From Actinomadura chibensis NBRC 106107 (GTDB lineage: Bacteria; Actinomycetota; Actinomycetes; Streptosporangiales; Streptosporangiaceae): a stretch of DNA of 64,000 bases. Shown piece by piece: positions 24,051-33,376 of the stretch (within the stretch, counting starts at the first letter, position 1; every line of letters begins with the position of its first letter). A program made the translations under genes and the position numbers. The notes beneath the pieces are model-generated. The model was not told where the DNA came from and ran no database searches. It was given only the letters and a program-made list of their open reading frames with translations. Location of the stretch: the NCBI RefSeq assembly GCF_001552135.1, contig NZ_BCQP01000029.1, positions 117,994-181,993 on the forward strand, given 5' to 3'.

Positions 24051-27000
24051 TCAGTCCGGGACGCCGAACAGGTCTTTCAGGTCGTCGGCGTACTCCAGCA
24101 GTGAACGCGTCGCGGGGTGCCGCGCGCCGAACGCGGCCCGGGCGCGTTCTTCGGCTCGTGCGATCGCCGCGAGCGCCTCGGCGGCCTGTCGCAGATCGCG
24201 GTGCGCGGTCGCCAGCTCGCTCAGAAGTTGGACGACAAGGAGGTGGTCGGGTCTCGGGGCGGCTTCGGCGATGGCCAATGCCCGTTCCAGCAGCGGGAGC
24301 GCGGCAGCGGCCTGCCCCAGATCGAGATGCCTGTCGGCCAGGTTGCCCAGTCGCATGACCACGGTGGGGTGATCGGGGCCAAGCGCGGCCTCGGTAATGG
24401 CCAACGCCCGTTCCAGCAGCGGCAGCGCCTCGGCCGCCCGTCCCAGATCGTTGTAGACGGTGGCCAGATTGCTCAGCAGGGTGGCGACGCGCGGATCGTC
24501 CGGGCCCAACGCGGTCTCGGCGATGGCCAACGCCCGCTCCAGCAGCGGCTTCGCCGTCGCCGCCCGCCCCAGGACGCGATGCGCGGCAGCGAGATTGCCC
24601 AGGCACGTGGCGACGTCGGGATGATCGGGGCCCAGCCTGGCCTCGACGATGACCAGTGCCCGTTCCAGCAGCGGCAGTTCGTCGGCGTTGTGTCCCAGAT
24701 AGCGGTGGACGGCGGCCAGATTGGCCAACCCGGTGGCGACCTCGAGATCGTCGGGCTCCAACACGGCCTCGGTGACGGCCAGCGCCCGTTCCAACAGCGG
24801 CAGCGCGGCGGCGGCCTGCCCTAGGGCAAGGTGCGTGACGGCCAACCTGTCCAGCGCGATGGCGATGTCGGGATAGCCGGGGCACGACGCGGCCTCAAGG
24901 ATGGACAACGCCCGCTGCTCCAACGGCAGCGCCTCGGCCGCCCGCCCCAGCGCGCGATGCATGGCGGCCAGATTGGCCAGTTCGCCGGCGACGGCGGGAT
25001 GGTCGGAGCCGAGGGCGGCCTCGGTGACGGCCAGCGCCCGTTCCAACAGCGGCAGCACCTCGGCGGTGCGCCCCAAACCGGCGTAGGTGCCGGCCAAGGC
25101 GCTCAGCTTGGCGGCGACGGTCGGGTGGCCGGGGCCCAGCGCGGCCTCGGCGATGGCCAGCGCCCGTTCCACCAGCGGCAGCGCGGCAGCGGGCTGATCC
25201 AGCGCACGATGCGTGGCGGCCAGGTTGGCCAGCACGTCGGCGACGGCGGGGTGATCCGGGCCGTACGCGGCTTCGGCGATGGCGAGCGCCCGCTCCAGCA
25301 GCGGCAGACCCCCGGCCGCCCATCCCAGCGCGCGGTGCGTGGCTCCCAGATTGCCCAACAGGGTGGCGACCATGGGATGGTCAGGGCCGAACGCGGCCTC
25401 GGTGACGGCCAGCGCCCGCTCAAGCAGCGGGAGCGCGTCGACCGCCCGCCCCACATCGCTGTACATGCCGGCCAGGTTGCTCAGCAGGCTGGCGACGTTG
25501 GGATGGGCGGGCCCAAGCGCGGCCTCGGTGATGGCCACCGCCCGCTCCAGCAGCGGGAGCGCCTCGGTCACCCGTCCCAGGTCGTTGTAGGTGGTGGCCA
25601 GGTTGCCCAGCCCGACGGCGACGTTGGGATGGGCGGGCCCCAACCCGCTTTCGAAGATGGCGAGCGCCCGTTCGAACAGCGGGAGCGCTTCAGGCGCCCG
25701 TCCCAGCCGGCGGAACGTCATGGCCAGGCTGCCCAGGCGAAGGGCGACCATGGGATGGTCGGGGCCCAGCGTGCTTTCGGCGATGCCGGTCGCGGTGGCG
25801 AGCATGGCGTTGGCGCGTTGGTACTCGCCCTGGACGCTCAGGAACAGGCCCGCCTCGTAGAGCACCGACCCGAGTTGCTCGGACGGGCGGGACGGTGACG
25901 TCGGCGACGCGGCGACCGCCTCGACATGGACGATCAGAGACCGCCAGGTCGGCCATCCGCTCACGTCGGACTCGGCGTCGTGGGGGACGGCCGAGTGGAG
26001 CCAGTCGAGGGCGCGGTCGCGAGCCGCGCCGAGCGCCTGCTCCTGGCCGGTGTTCTGGGCGCGGGACAGGATGGCGGCCCGGGTGAGGCGGTGCATCACC
26101 ACCACGTCTTCGGTCAGGTCGATCATGCTGTGGGAGGCCAGGACTCCCAGCGCCTCGTCCACGGCCGCGGTGGCCTGCTCGTCCCCGCCGCCCAGCATCC
26201 ACCGGGGAATGTCCGCCGGGGCGTACTGCGCCAGCACCAGGGCGAGTCCGGCCGCTTCAGGCGCCTGCCGGTTGAGGGTTTCGAGGGTGATGTCCAAGAG
26301 GCGGGCGATGGCGGCCTGGGCTTTGTCGCCGTCGGCGGCCTTGGCGTAGTAATGGGCCGGATACTGCCGCAGTAATTCCGAATAGCGGCCCAGCGAAATG
26401 CGGGTCTGGCGGATGTGGGCGGCGGCCTGGTCCAGGGCCAACGGTAAATGGCCGAGTTCTTCGGCGATCAGCGCGGCCGTCTCCCGGTCGTCCGCGGTGG
26501 TGTGCCCGGTGATGGTGGTGATCAGTTCGGCGGCCGGCTCCGGGGCGAGCAACCCCAGCCGCAAGGTGCGCGTGGTGCCGGGCCAGCGTACGTCCCGGCG
26601 GCTGGTGATCAGCACGTGCCCGCCCTCCAAGCACCCCAGCAGCCCGGCGACATGGGACGGGTCGGTGACGTTGTCCAGGACCAGCAGCCATCCCGGACGC
26701 GCCCGCAGCCAGCCCACCGCCCACGCCGCCGCGTCCTCGGTCGTCGCCGCCCGCGCGGCGTCCTGAACCAGGTGATGGGTCAGCCCGGCCAACCCCGCTT
26801 CGACCCGCTGCGGACTTTCGGCGGTCACCCACCAGACCGTCTCGTACCGTCCCCGGGCCCGGGCGGCGTACTGCAACGCCAACTCCGACTTCCCCACCCC
26901 GCCCATGCCATAGACGGCCTGGGTCACCACCACCGTCCCCGCGGCGGAGGCCAGCACCTGCTCCAGGCGGCGGTAGTCGTCATGGCGTCCGACGAACACC

Positions 27001-27212
27001 GCCGTGGCCGGACGCGGCAACCCCACCACCCGCGCGGCGGGCCGCACCGACTCCGGCGCGGGAAGCGACACCGCCGCCTGCGTGATCTCGTCCCCGGTCT
27101 TGACGCTGCCGAAATTGACACCGATTCCCGGTGACCGCCCCCCGGAGGTCCGCACGTGTCTCGCGGGCGGGTGACCGGCCCGCCGCTCGGCTCCCGCGTT
27201 TCCGTCGGCCAT
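24051..27212 (-). CDS. NB-ARC - TPR protein (NLR-like) with N-terminal amyloid-like motif, copy 1
   Basis: 1053 residues from ATG 27212, only 6 bases after the small protein gene. The motif at residues 22-41 (TSGGRSPGIGVNFGSVKTGD) matches the tail of that small protein. NB-ARC: Walker A GMGGVGKS (102-109), the strand WLLVLDNVTDPSHVAGLL, the arginine-bearing HVLITSRRDVRWPG and the GLPL-like GHLPLALDQAA. The C-terminal half is thirteen TPR units of exactly 42 residues of kinesin-light-chain type (GPDHPxVAxxLxNLAxTHRxLGRAAEALPLLERALAI), capped by a half unit ending FGVPD. NB-ARC-TPR proteins are the bacterial counterparts of NLR immune receptors, the TPR array being the likely sensor. Its paralogue follows at 27854-30415. 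Confidence 0.88.
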   Translation of the reverse strand: MADGNAGAERRAGHPPARHVRTSGGRSPGIGVNFGSVKTGDEITQAAVSLPAPESVRPAARVVGLPRPATAVFVGRHDDYRRLEQVLASAAGTVVVTQAVYGMGGVGKSELALQYAARARGRYETVWWVTAESPQRVEAGLAGLTHHLVQDAARAATTEDAAAWAVGWLRARPGWLLVLDNVTDPSHVAGLLGCLEGGHVLITSRRDVRWPGTTRTLRLGLLAPEPAAELITTITGHTTADDRETAALIAEELGHLPLALDQAAAHIRQTRISLGRYSELLRQYPAHYYAKAADGDKAQAAIARLLDITLETLNRQAPEAAGLALVLAQYAPADIPRWMLGGGDEQATAAVDEALGVLASHSMIDLTEDVVVMHRLTRAAILSRAQNTGQEQALGAARDRALDWLHSAVPHDAESDVSGWPTWRSLIVHVEAVAASPTSPSRPSEQLGSVLYEAGLFLSVQGEYQRANAMLATATGIAESTLGPDHPMVALRLGSLAMTFRRLGRAPEALPLFERALAIFESGLGPAHPNVAVGLGNLATTYNDLGRVTEALPLLERAVAITEAALGPAHPNVASLLSNLAGMYSDVGRAVDALPLLERALAVTEAAFGPDHPMVATLLGNLGATHRALGWAAGGLPLLERALAIAEAAYGPDHPAVADVLANLAATHRALDQPAAALPLVERALAIAEAALGPGHPTVAAKLSALAGTYAGLGRTAEVLPLLERALAVTEAALGSDHPAVAGELANLAAMHRALGRAAEALPLEQRALSILEAASCPGYPDIAIALDRLAVTHLALGQAAAALPLLERALAVTEAVLEPDDLEVATGLANLAAVHRYLGHNADELPLLERALVIVEARLGPDHPDVATCLGNLAAAHRVLGRAATAKPLLERALAIAETALGPDDPRVATLLSNLATVYNDLGRAAEALPLLERALAITEAALGPDHPTVVMRLGNLADRHLDLGQAAAALPLLERALAIAEAAPRPDHLLVVQLLSELATAHRDLRQAAEALAAIARAEERARAAFGARHPATRSLLEYADDLKDLFGVPD
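24129..25766 (-). repeat. Thirteen 126-base TPR-coding repeats
   Basis: Exact 126-base period across 1638 bases, encoding 13 TPR units in one frame. The units are similar enough at DNA level (for example the recurring CCCGTTCCAGCAGCGGCAG) to recombine. Confidence 0.9.
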
Positions 27213-27218
27213 GACCGG

Positions 27219-27629
27219 TCACTGCCGGAAGGTGTTGCCGTCACCGGTGGCGATGACGCCGTGATTGGTGTGCACCGCCGGGGACCGCTCCCCGGACGTC
27301 ACCACCCGCACCCCGGCTCCACGCGCGTCCCGCACCCACTCCTGAACCTGCGCCGCCAATTCGGCGTCCGCGCTCAGGGCCCTGCGAACGGCCTCGCGCA
27401 ACGCCGCCTGATCGTCGGGGTCGTCGATCACATCGGCCAGTGCCTCGGGCACCTCCTCGCCCTCCGCGCGGACACCGAAGATCCGCTGCGCCAGCCGCCG
27501 CCCTAACCCCGCCGTCGCGTCAGCCGCCTGCTCCCGCGTACGCGCCAACACCGCGCCCCCGTACGCCCCCGCCGCCGTGGTCACGTACTGGGCCACGTCC
27601 CCGGCTAACTGCACCAGATCCCCAGACAT
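27219..27629 (-). CDS. Small helical protein with C-terminal amyloid-like motif, partner of the NB-ARC-TPR proteins
   Basis: 136 residues from ATG 27629, chosen because GGAGGGG lies 7 bases upstream. Residues 5-30 are hydrophobic (VQLAGDVAQYVTTAAGAYGG). Then come amphipathic helices (LGRRLAQRIFGVRAEGEE, and ALREAVRRALSADAELAAQV). The tail (110-130) is TSGERSPAVHTNHGVIATGD, which matches the N-terminal tail of the NLR starting 6 bases downstream at 11 of 20 positions. The body shares order and spacing of helices with the protein at 4657-5091, including RRLAQRIFGVRA against MLQRIRSVFRGDA, so the two are related effectors with different tails. The membrane-active role is inferred. Confidence 0.75.
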   Translation of the reverse strand: MSGDLVQLAGDVAQYVTTAAGAYGGAVLARTREQAADATAGLGRRLAQRIFGVRAEGEEVPEALADVIDDPDDQAALREAVRRALSADAELAAQVQEWVRDARGAGVRVVTSGERSPAVHTNHGVIATGDGNTFRQ

Positions 27630-27853
27630 CCCTACGCCCCTCCGTGAAACGGCCACCACCGACCCCAAGCCCAACTGACCGTCATCTAAGACGTTAGACG
27701 CGCACCCCCCACCTTCCGCCCACCCACCCACGACCGATACCGGCCCACACCCCGGCCCTCAGTCGCGACACTGTCCGACGGAGACCCGCGGAAACTCCCC
27801 CTCGCGGACGCCCAGCACCTCCGCCCCGTGGCCCACTGCGGTGCGGCTCTGAC

Positions 27854-30415
27854 TCAATCCGGAACCCCGAACAGATCTCGCAAATGGGCGGCGTACTGCC
27901 GCAGCGACCGCGTTGTGGGGTGCTGGGCTCCGAGTGCGGCCGTTGCGCATCGTTCGGCTCGGGCGATCGCCGCGAGCGATTCGACGGCCCGTCCCAAATC
28001 ACGGTGGATGGCAGCAAGGTTCCCCAACCGGGTGGCGACATCGGGGTGCTCAGCACCCAGCGCGGCCTCCGCGACGGCCAGCGCCCGCTCCTCCAAAGGC
28101 AACGCTTCGGCGGCCCGCCCCAGAGCACGGTGTACGGCGGCCAGATTGCCCAGCCGAGTAGCGATGTCGGGATGCTCGCGGCCCAGGGCGGTCTCGGTGA
28201 TGGTCAACGCCCGCTCGAAGAGCGGCAGTGCCTCCTCCGCCCGTCCCAGCGCGCGGTGTGTCGCCGCCAGGTTGGCCAGCCGGGTGGCGACGTCGGGGTG
28301 ATTCGGGCCCAGCGCGGCCTCCGCGACGGCCAGCGCCCGCTCCTCCAAAGGCAGCGCTTCGGCGGCCCGTCCCAGCGCGCGATGTGTGGCAGCTAGGTTG
28401 CCCAGCCCGACAGCGACGTCGGGATGGTCTGGGCCCAGCGCGGCCTCGGCGATGGCTAACGCCCGTCGCTCCAGCGGGAGCGTCTCAACCCACCGCCCCA
28501 GCGCGCGAAGCGTGACGGCCAGGTTCCCCAGGGCGAGGGCGACGCTGGGATGGCCAGGACCCAGCGCGGCCTCGGCGATGGTTAACGCCCGTTGGTCCAA
28601 GGGCAGGGCTTCGGCGGGCCGTCCCAACGCGCGGTGTGCGGCGGCCACGTGCGCCAGCCCGATGGCGACGTGGTGGTGGTCAGGGCCCAGCGCTGCCTCG
28701 GCGATGGCCAGCGCCCGCTGCTCCAAGGGCAACGCTTCGGCTGCCCGTCCCAGCGCGCGGTGTGTGGCGGCCAGGTGCCTCAGCCGGGTGGCGACGACGG
28801 GGTGACCAGAGCCCAGCGCTTCCTCGGCGTGGGCGGCCGCGGCGGTGAGCAGGGCGTTGGCGCGTTGGTACTCGCCCTGCGCGAGCAGGAACAGCCCCGT
28901 CTGGTCGAGTACTTGGCTGAGCTGCTCTGAGGGACGGGACGAGGCGAATGCGGGGACGATCGCCTCCACGTGCGCGACCAACGATCGCCAGACGGGCCAC
29001 CCGGTCACGTCGGATTCGGGGTCGTCGGGCATGGCCGCCTGGAGCCAGGTGAGGGCACGGTCGCGAGCCGTGCTTTCCGCGCGGCCTTCACTGGTGTCCT
29101 GGGCCTTGGACAGGACGGCGGCTCGGGTGAGGCGGTGCATCGCCACCACCTCACCGGTCAGGTCGATCATGCTGTGGGAGGCGAGGACCCCCAACGCCGC
29201 GTCTGCCGCCTCGGTGGCCTCCTCGTCCCCACCGCCCAGGATCACCCGGGGAACGTCCGCGGGTGCGTAGTGCGCCAGCACCGAGACGAGCTCGGCCGCC
29301 CGCGGGGCCTGCTCCCGAAGGGTTCGCAGGGTGATGTCCCATAGGCGGGCGATGGTGGCCTGGGCCTTGTCGCCGTCGGCGGCCTTGGCGTAGCAGCGGG
29401 CCGGATGCCGTCGCAGCAATCCCAGATAGCGGCCCAACGTGATGCGGGTCTGCCGGATGTAGGCGGCGGCCTGGTCCAGAGCCAGCGGCAGACACCCGAG
29501 TTCTCGGGCGATCCGCGCAGCCGTCCGCCGGTCTTCCGGCGTGCGCTGCCCGGTGATCGTGGTGATCAGTTCGGCGGCCGGGTCCGGGTCGAGCAGCCCC
29601 AGCCGCAACGTCCGCGTGGTGCCGGGCCAGCGCACGTCCCGGCGACTGGTGACCAGCACATGCCCGCCCTCCAGGCGCCCTAGCAGACCGGCGACATGGG
29701 TTGGGTCGGTGACGTTGTCCAACAGCAGCAGCCAACCGGGATGGGCCCGCAACCAGCCGACCGCCCATGCGGCGGCGTCCTCGGTGGTCGCTGCCCGCGC
29801 GGCATCCTGGACAAGGTGATGGGTCAACCCGGCCAACCCGGCCTCGACCTGCTGGGGATTCTCGGCGGTCACCCACCACACCGCCTCGTACCGTCCCCGG
29901 GCGCGGTGGGCGTACTGCAACGCCAGTTCCGACTTGCCGACGCCACCCATGCCGAACAGGGCCTGCGTCACCACCACGGTTTCGTCGTCGACGCTCAACA
30001 CCTGTTCGAGCCGCTGGTAATCGCCATGGCGTCCGAGGAACACCGGCGTGGCCGGACGAGGCAACCCCACCACCCGCGCGGCAGGCCGCACCGACTCCGG
30101 CGCCGGAAGCGACACCGCCACCTGTGTGATCTCGTCCCCGGTCCTGACGCAGCCGAAGTTGACGCCGACGCCCGGCGCCCGCGCCCCTGAAGTCCGCAGG
30201 TCAACGGCAGGCGAGGAACGAGTGTCGCCGACCCCGCCGTCCAGCCGGTGGCGCGGCTCCCCGTCCTCCGCGCGGACAGCGAAGCTCTCCTGCGTGCGTG
30301 CCGACACCGCGCCTCCGCAAAGCCACTGACCGTCACCAGGGAGGTTAGGGGCGCTGCCTCGCGTCCCGAATGCGAACACCTTCCACGACCGAATCCGGCC
30401 CACCGGCCCGGCCAC
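27854..30415 (-). CDS. NB-ARC - TPR protein (NLR-like), copy 2
   Basis: 853 residues if started at GTG 30415, which has no good ribosome site; a start nearer the motif is possible. Residues 75-94 (TSGARAPGVGVNFGCVRTGD) carry the same motif as copy 1. Walker A is GMGGVGKS (155-162), and the NB-ARC is close to copy 1 throughout (for example WPGTTRTLRLGLL and HVLVTSRRDVR). The TPR array has only seven 42-residue units and ends with the same cap (FGVPD). No small partner gene is upstream. Instead residues 34-53 look like an internally deleted relic of one (GGAVSARTQES, FAVRAEDGE). It lies 224 bases upstream of the partner gene of copy 1 on the same strand. Confidence 0.85.
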   Translation of the reverse strand: MAGPVGRIRSWKVFAFGTRGSAPNLPGDGQWLCGGAVSARTQESFAVRAEDGEPRHRLDGGVGDTRSSPAVDLRTSGARAPGVGVNFGCVRTGDEITQVAVSLPAPESVRPAARVVGLPRPATPVFLGRHGDYQRLEQVLSVDDETVVVTQALFGMGGVGKSELALQYAHRARGRYEAVWWVTAENPQQVEAGLAGLTHHLVQDAARAATTEDAAAWAVGWLRAHPGWLLLLDNVTDPTHVAGLLGRLEGGHVLVTSRRDVRWPGTTRTLRLGLLDPDPAAELITTITGQRTPEDRRTAARIARELGCLPLALDQAAAYIRQTRITLGRYLGLLRRHPARCYAKAADGDKAQATIARLWDITLRTLREQAPRAAELVSVLAHYAPADVPRVILGGGDEEATEAADAALGVLASHSMIDLTGEVVAMHRLTRAAVLSKAQDTSEGRAESTARDRALTWLQAAMPDDPESDVTGWPVWRSLVAHVEAIVPAFASSRPSEQLSQVLDQTGLFLLAQGEYQRANALLTAAAAHAEEALGSGHPVVATRLRHLAATHRALGRAAEALPLEQRALAIAEAALGPDHHHVAIGLAHVAAAHRALGRPAEALPLDQRALTIAEAALGPGHPSVALALGNLAVTLRALGRWVETLPLERRALAIAEAALGPDHPDVAVGLGNLAATHRALGRAAEALPLEERALAVAEAALGPNHPDVATRLANLAATHRALGRAEEALPLFERALTITETALGREHPDIATRLGNLAAVHRALGRAAEALPLEERALAVAEAALGAEHPDVATRLGNLAAIHRDLGRAVESLAAIARAERCATAALGAQHPTTRSLRQYAAHLRDLFGVPD
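27932..28813 (-). repeat. Seven 126-base TPR-coding repeats
   Basis: Exact 126-base period across 882 bases, homologous to the thirteen-unit array at 24129-25766. Confidence 0.9.
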
Positions 30416-30676
30416 GCGCCGCGCGGTCAGGTTCGGGCGGGCCTGGCGGCCGACGTCCAGCCAGACCGGTCATGTCGATGGGCTGACGACCGTCTGACCG
30501 CAGATGACGTTTATGGCCGCGATGCCTTGCGCCGCTGCGGGTTCGCGTGACGGCGGTGCTGTCAAGTCTTGTTTTCCTTTCCGGTAGCGCTTAAAACGAT
30601 CATGCCTCTTGCGTGATCCCCGGGGGGCGTCCGGCCGCTGGCCTGGCGCATCACGCGCCGACCGAAGGGACCTCTC

Positions 30677-33112
30677 ATGAGGAGTTCTCGCAAGCCGGGG
30701 AAGGTGGGGCGGCGAGCACCATGGCTCGTCCTGTCCGCCGCGCTCGTCCTGAGCCCGCTACCCGCACTGGCTCAGGGCGCGACACCGAACGGCGGCGTTT
30801 CCCCCGACCGTCGATCCAGTAGCGAGCAGAACGGCGTCGCGCTCATGCGCGTCGTCGTTCCCGACCAGCAGGCCGTCGACCGGCTGAACGCCCTCGGCGT
30901 GGACCTCGCCGAGTACACCCGTCCCGTGGACGGCGGAATCGAGGTGCACGCCGTCCTCAGCCCGGCCGAGGCCAAGGAGCTGAGGAGCAAGGGCTACGAC
31001 GTCCGCGACGCCATCTCCGACCAGCAGGACGTCGCCAAGCTCCGGCAGGAGCGCGAGCAGACGCTCCGCTCGCTCGCGCAGGACGGGCAGACCGCCGACA
31101 CCCTCACCCCGCTGCGCGCCGAATGGTTCACCAGCCTGGAGGGGCAGCGGTTCCTGTCGATCGAGGTGAAGACGAGCGCCCCGGACGCCACGAACATCCT
31201 CACGGCGACGTGGAACAGCGGCAAGGGCACCGAACCCGGCTCCGGCGGAACCGCCACGATGTCGCGCTTCACCGACGCCGGCCAGTACATGTACCACCGG
31301 TTCACCTCCCCGCTCGCGATCGACGCCGCGCCGACGAAGGCCACCGTCACCAGCAGTTCGGGCGGCAGCGTCACCGTCCCGGTCAAGGAATGGCTGGGCA
31401 AGCCGCGGAAGGCTCCGGGCAAGCACTACGTCAGCGACTTCGTCGACCACTACATGGACCCGACCGAGGTCTACGGCAGGATCAACGGGCTCGCCAAGGA
31501 ATTCCCGAAGCTCGCCGAGATCGTCGACCTCCCGAACAAGACGAACGGATACCGCCGAAAGGCCCAGGCGCAGTTCGGGACCGTCGCGGCGAGCACCTTC
31601 TACGTGACCTCGAACGCGTACGGCTCCGACGGCGGCAACGACATCGCGCTGGCGCTGCGGAAGGCCGACCGGCCGTCCGCCCCGCTGTCGGTGTCGGTCG
31701 ACGGCAAGAACGTCACCGTCACCCTGGCGACGGACGCCGAGGGCGCGGCGACCAGCACGGCCAAGCAGGTCGTGGACGCGCTGAACGCCGACGCCGGCAC
31801 GCTCCTGCGCGCGGACACCTACCGCGGCGACGCCGGTTCCGGCGTGGTGGCCGAAAGCGCCGCGACGAAGCTCACCGACGGGCTGAAGGCCCCGGCGTCG
31901 GTGTCGCGCAAGCCGTTCCAGATGCAGGCACTGCGCATCGGGAAGCGGCGGGACGGCTCGAAGCCGGGGGTGTTCCTGTACTGCCAGGAGCACGCCCGCG
32001 AATGGGTGACCCCGCTGACCTGCGTGGAAACCGCCGAGCGGCTGCTGCGCAACTACCGGCTCGACCCGGCGACGCGCAAGATCGTCAATGACCTCGACAT
32101 CTTCGTCCTCCCGTCGGTGAACCCCGACGGCGCGCACTACAGCATGTACGACTTCAACATGCAGCGCAGGAACATGACGGACCACTGCGGCCCGGCGGAG
32201 TCCGACCCCGGGTACCGCAACTCGTGGGGCGTCGACCTCAACCGCAACTTCTCGGTCGGTTCCGTGTTCGACGGGTACAGCGGCGCGTCGACGTCCTGCC
32301 GCAGCGACGTCTTCGCCGGGCCCGCCGAACTGTCGGAGCCGGAGGCCAAGAACGAGGTGTGGCTGACGCACCGGTTCCCGAACATCAAGTTCGCGATGAA
32401 CACGCACTCCTACGGCGGGTACTTCATGTGGCCGCCGGGGGCGTACAAGGTCCCGGGCCGCGAGCTGCTGCCCCGGGTCGACCTCGGGACCGAGAGCTTC
32501 TTCTGGGCGGCGTCCGACCACATCCTCAACGCGGTGCAGAGCCGGCGCGGCACGGCCATCTGGCCGGGACGCACCGGCCCGGTGCCGGACGTCCTGTACT
32601 CGGCGGCCGGCAACAGCGCGGACGAGCACTGGTACAACCGCGGCATCATCGGCTGGGACTTCGAGGTCGGCGCGGACATCTGGAACCCGTCCACCAAGCG
32701 GTTCGACCCGGTGGGCTTCCAGCCGCCGTTCGCGGAGGGCCACGAGGAGGCGATGGAGTTCGCCAGCGGGCAGATCGGCATCCTTGAGGTGGCCCGGGCC
32801 TACGGCTCCGACAAGACGCCGCCGAGGTCGAACCTGCTGATCGCCGACCGCCAGCCGGGCTCGACGACCTTCACGTTCACGACGAACGAGCCCGCCACGG
32901 TCTACTACACCCTCGACGGCAGCCGTCCCACGCTGAAGTCGCCGAAACTCAAGGCGGCAGGCGTACGCGAGGGCCCGGAAAAGCTCAAGGTGGCCAAGAA
33001 CACCGAAGTCAAGTGGTTCACAGTCGACATAGCAGGCAATATCGAGAATCATTACAACCCGGACGGCAACCGACAGAACTACCGGCACCAGTGGGTGACG
33101 GTCAAGAACTGA
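30677..33112 (+). CDS. Secreted M14-family zinc carboxypeptidase
   Basis: 811 residues; ATG preceded by GAAGGGACC. A signal peptide ends near PALAQG (about 34). A propeptide-like region runs to about 250. The catalytic M14 domain holds the zinc ligands His439 and Glu442 (CQEHAREWVTPL) and His577 (MNTHSYGGYFMWP), the substrate-binding VDLNRNFSVG and NPDGAHY, and the catalytic Glu at about 663 (GWDFEVGADIW). A C-terminal module (ATVYYTLDGSRPTLKSPKL, about 745-800) resembles the immunoglobulin-like C-terminal domain of chitobiases. It removes C-terminal residues from extracellular peptides. It has its own promoter region (30416-30676, no gene). Confidence 0.9.
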   Translation: MRSSRKPGKVGRRAPWLVLSAALVLSPLPALAQGATPNGGVSPDRRSSSEQNGVALMRVVVPDQQAVDRLNALGVDLAEYTRPVDGGIEVHAVLSPAEAKELRSKGYDVRDAISDQQDVAKLRQEREQTLRSLAQDGQTADTLTPLRAEWFTSLEGQRFLSIEVKTSAPDATNILTATWNSGKGTEPGSGGTATMSRFTDAGQYMYHRFTSPLAIDAAPTKATVTSSSGGSVTVPVKEWLGKPRKAPGKHYVSDFVDHYMDPTEVYGRINGLAKEFPKLAEIVDLPNKTNGYRRKAQAQFGTVAASTFYVTSNAYGSDGGNDIALALRKADRPSAPLSVSVDGKNVTVTLATDAEGAATSTAKQVVDALNADAGTLLRADTYRGDAGSGVVAESAATKLTDGLKAPASVSRKPFQMQALRIGKRRDGSKPGVFLYCQEHAREWVTPLTCVETAERLLRNYRLDPATRKIVNDLDIFVLPSVNPDGAHYSMYDFNMQRRNMTDHCGPAESDPGYRNSWGVDLNRNFSVGSVFDGYSGASTSCRSDVFAGPAELSEPEAKNEVWLTHRFPNIKFAMNTHSYGGYFMWPPGAYKVPGRELLPRVDLGTESFFWAASDHILNAVQSRRGTAIWPGRTGPVPDVLYSAAGNSADEHWYNRGIIGWDFEVGADIWNPSTKRFDPVGFQPPFAEGHEEAMEFASGQIGILEVARAYGSDKTPPRSNLLIADRQPGSTTFTFTTNEPATVYYTLDGSRPTLKSPKLKAAGVREGPEKLKVAKNTEVKWFTVDIAGNIENHYNPDGNRQNYRHQWVTVKN

Positions 33113-33129
33113 CCCGCTGAGCCCGCGAC

Positions 33130-33163
33130 CGTGGCCGCCCGCCCTCCCCGGCAGGCGGCCACG
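33130..33163. terminator. Hairpin terminator after the carboxypeptidase gene
   Basis: 10-base stem CGTGGCCGCC / GGCGGCCACG, about 18 bases after the stop codon. Confidence 0.65.
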
Positions 33164-33376
33164 ATCGCTTCCAACGATGTCGCCATTGCGGTAAATGATC
33201 GGTTTGCCAATTCTAGAGTCGACCGGCCGGGCCATCACAGTGCCCTGTCGATCACTATTCCCAGTGTTTGCGACCAGAGCGGCATGTACCGCATCCCCGC
33301 CGGGCAACGTGATCAAGAAAAGCGATGCCGGACACCTCCGGCAAAACGCCGAAATCACTTGTTCGAGGGAGAAAGA

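Noticed and set aside
25926..26375. Several plus-strand frames opposite the NB-ARC-TPR genes
   Set aside because: All mirror the minus-strand coding periodicity and carry no motifs.
24129..28813. Evenly spaced repeats suggesting a CRISPR array
   Set aside because: The period is 126 bases, the frame is open throughout and the units are 42-residue TPRs; there are no short repeats with unique spacers.
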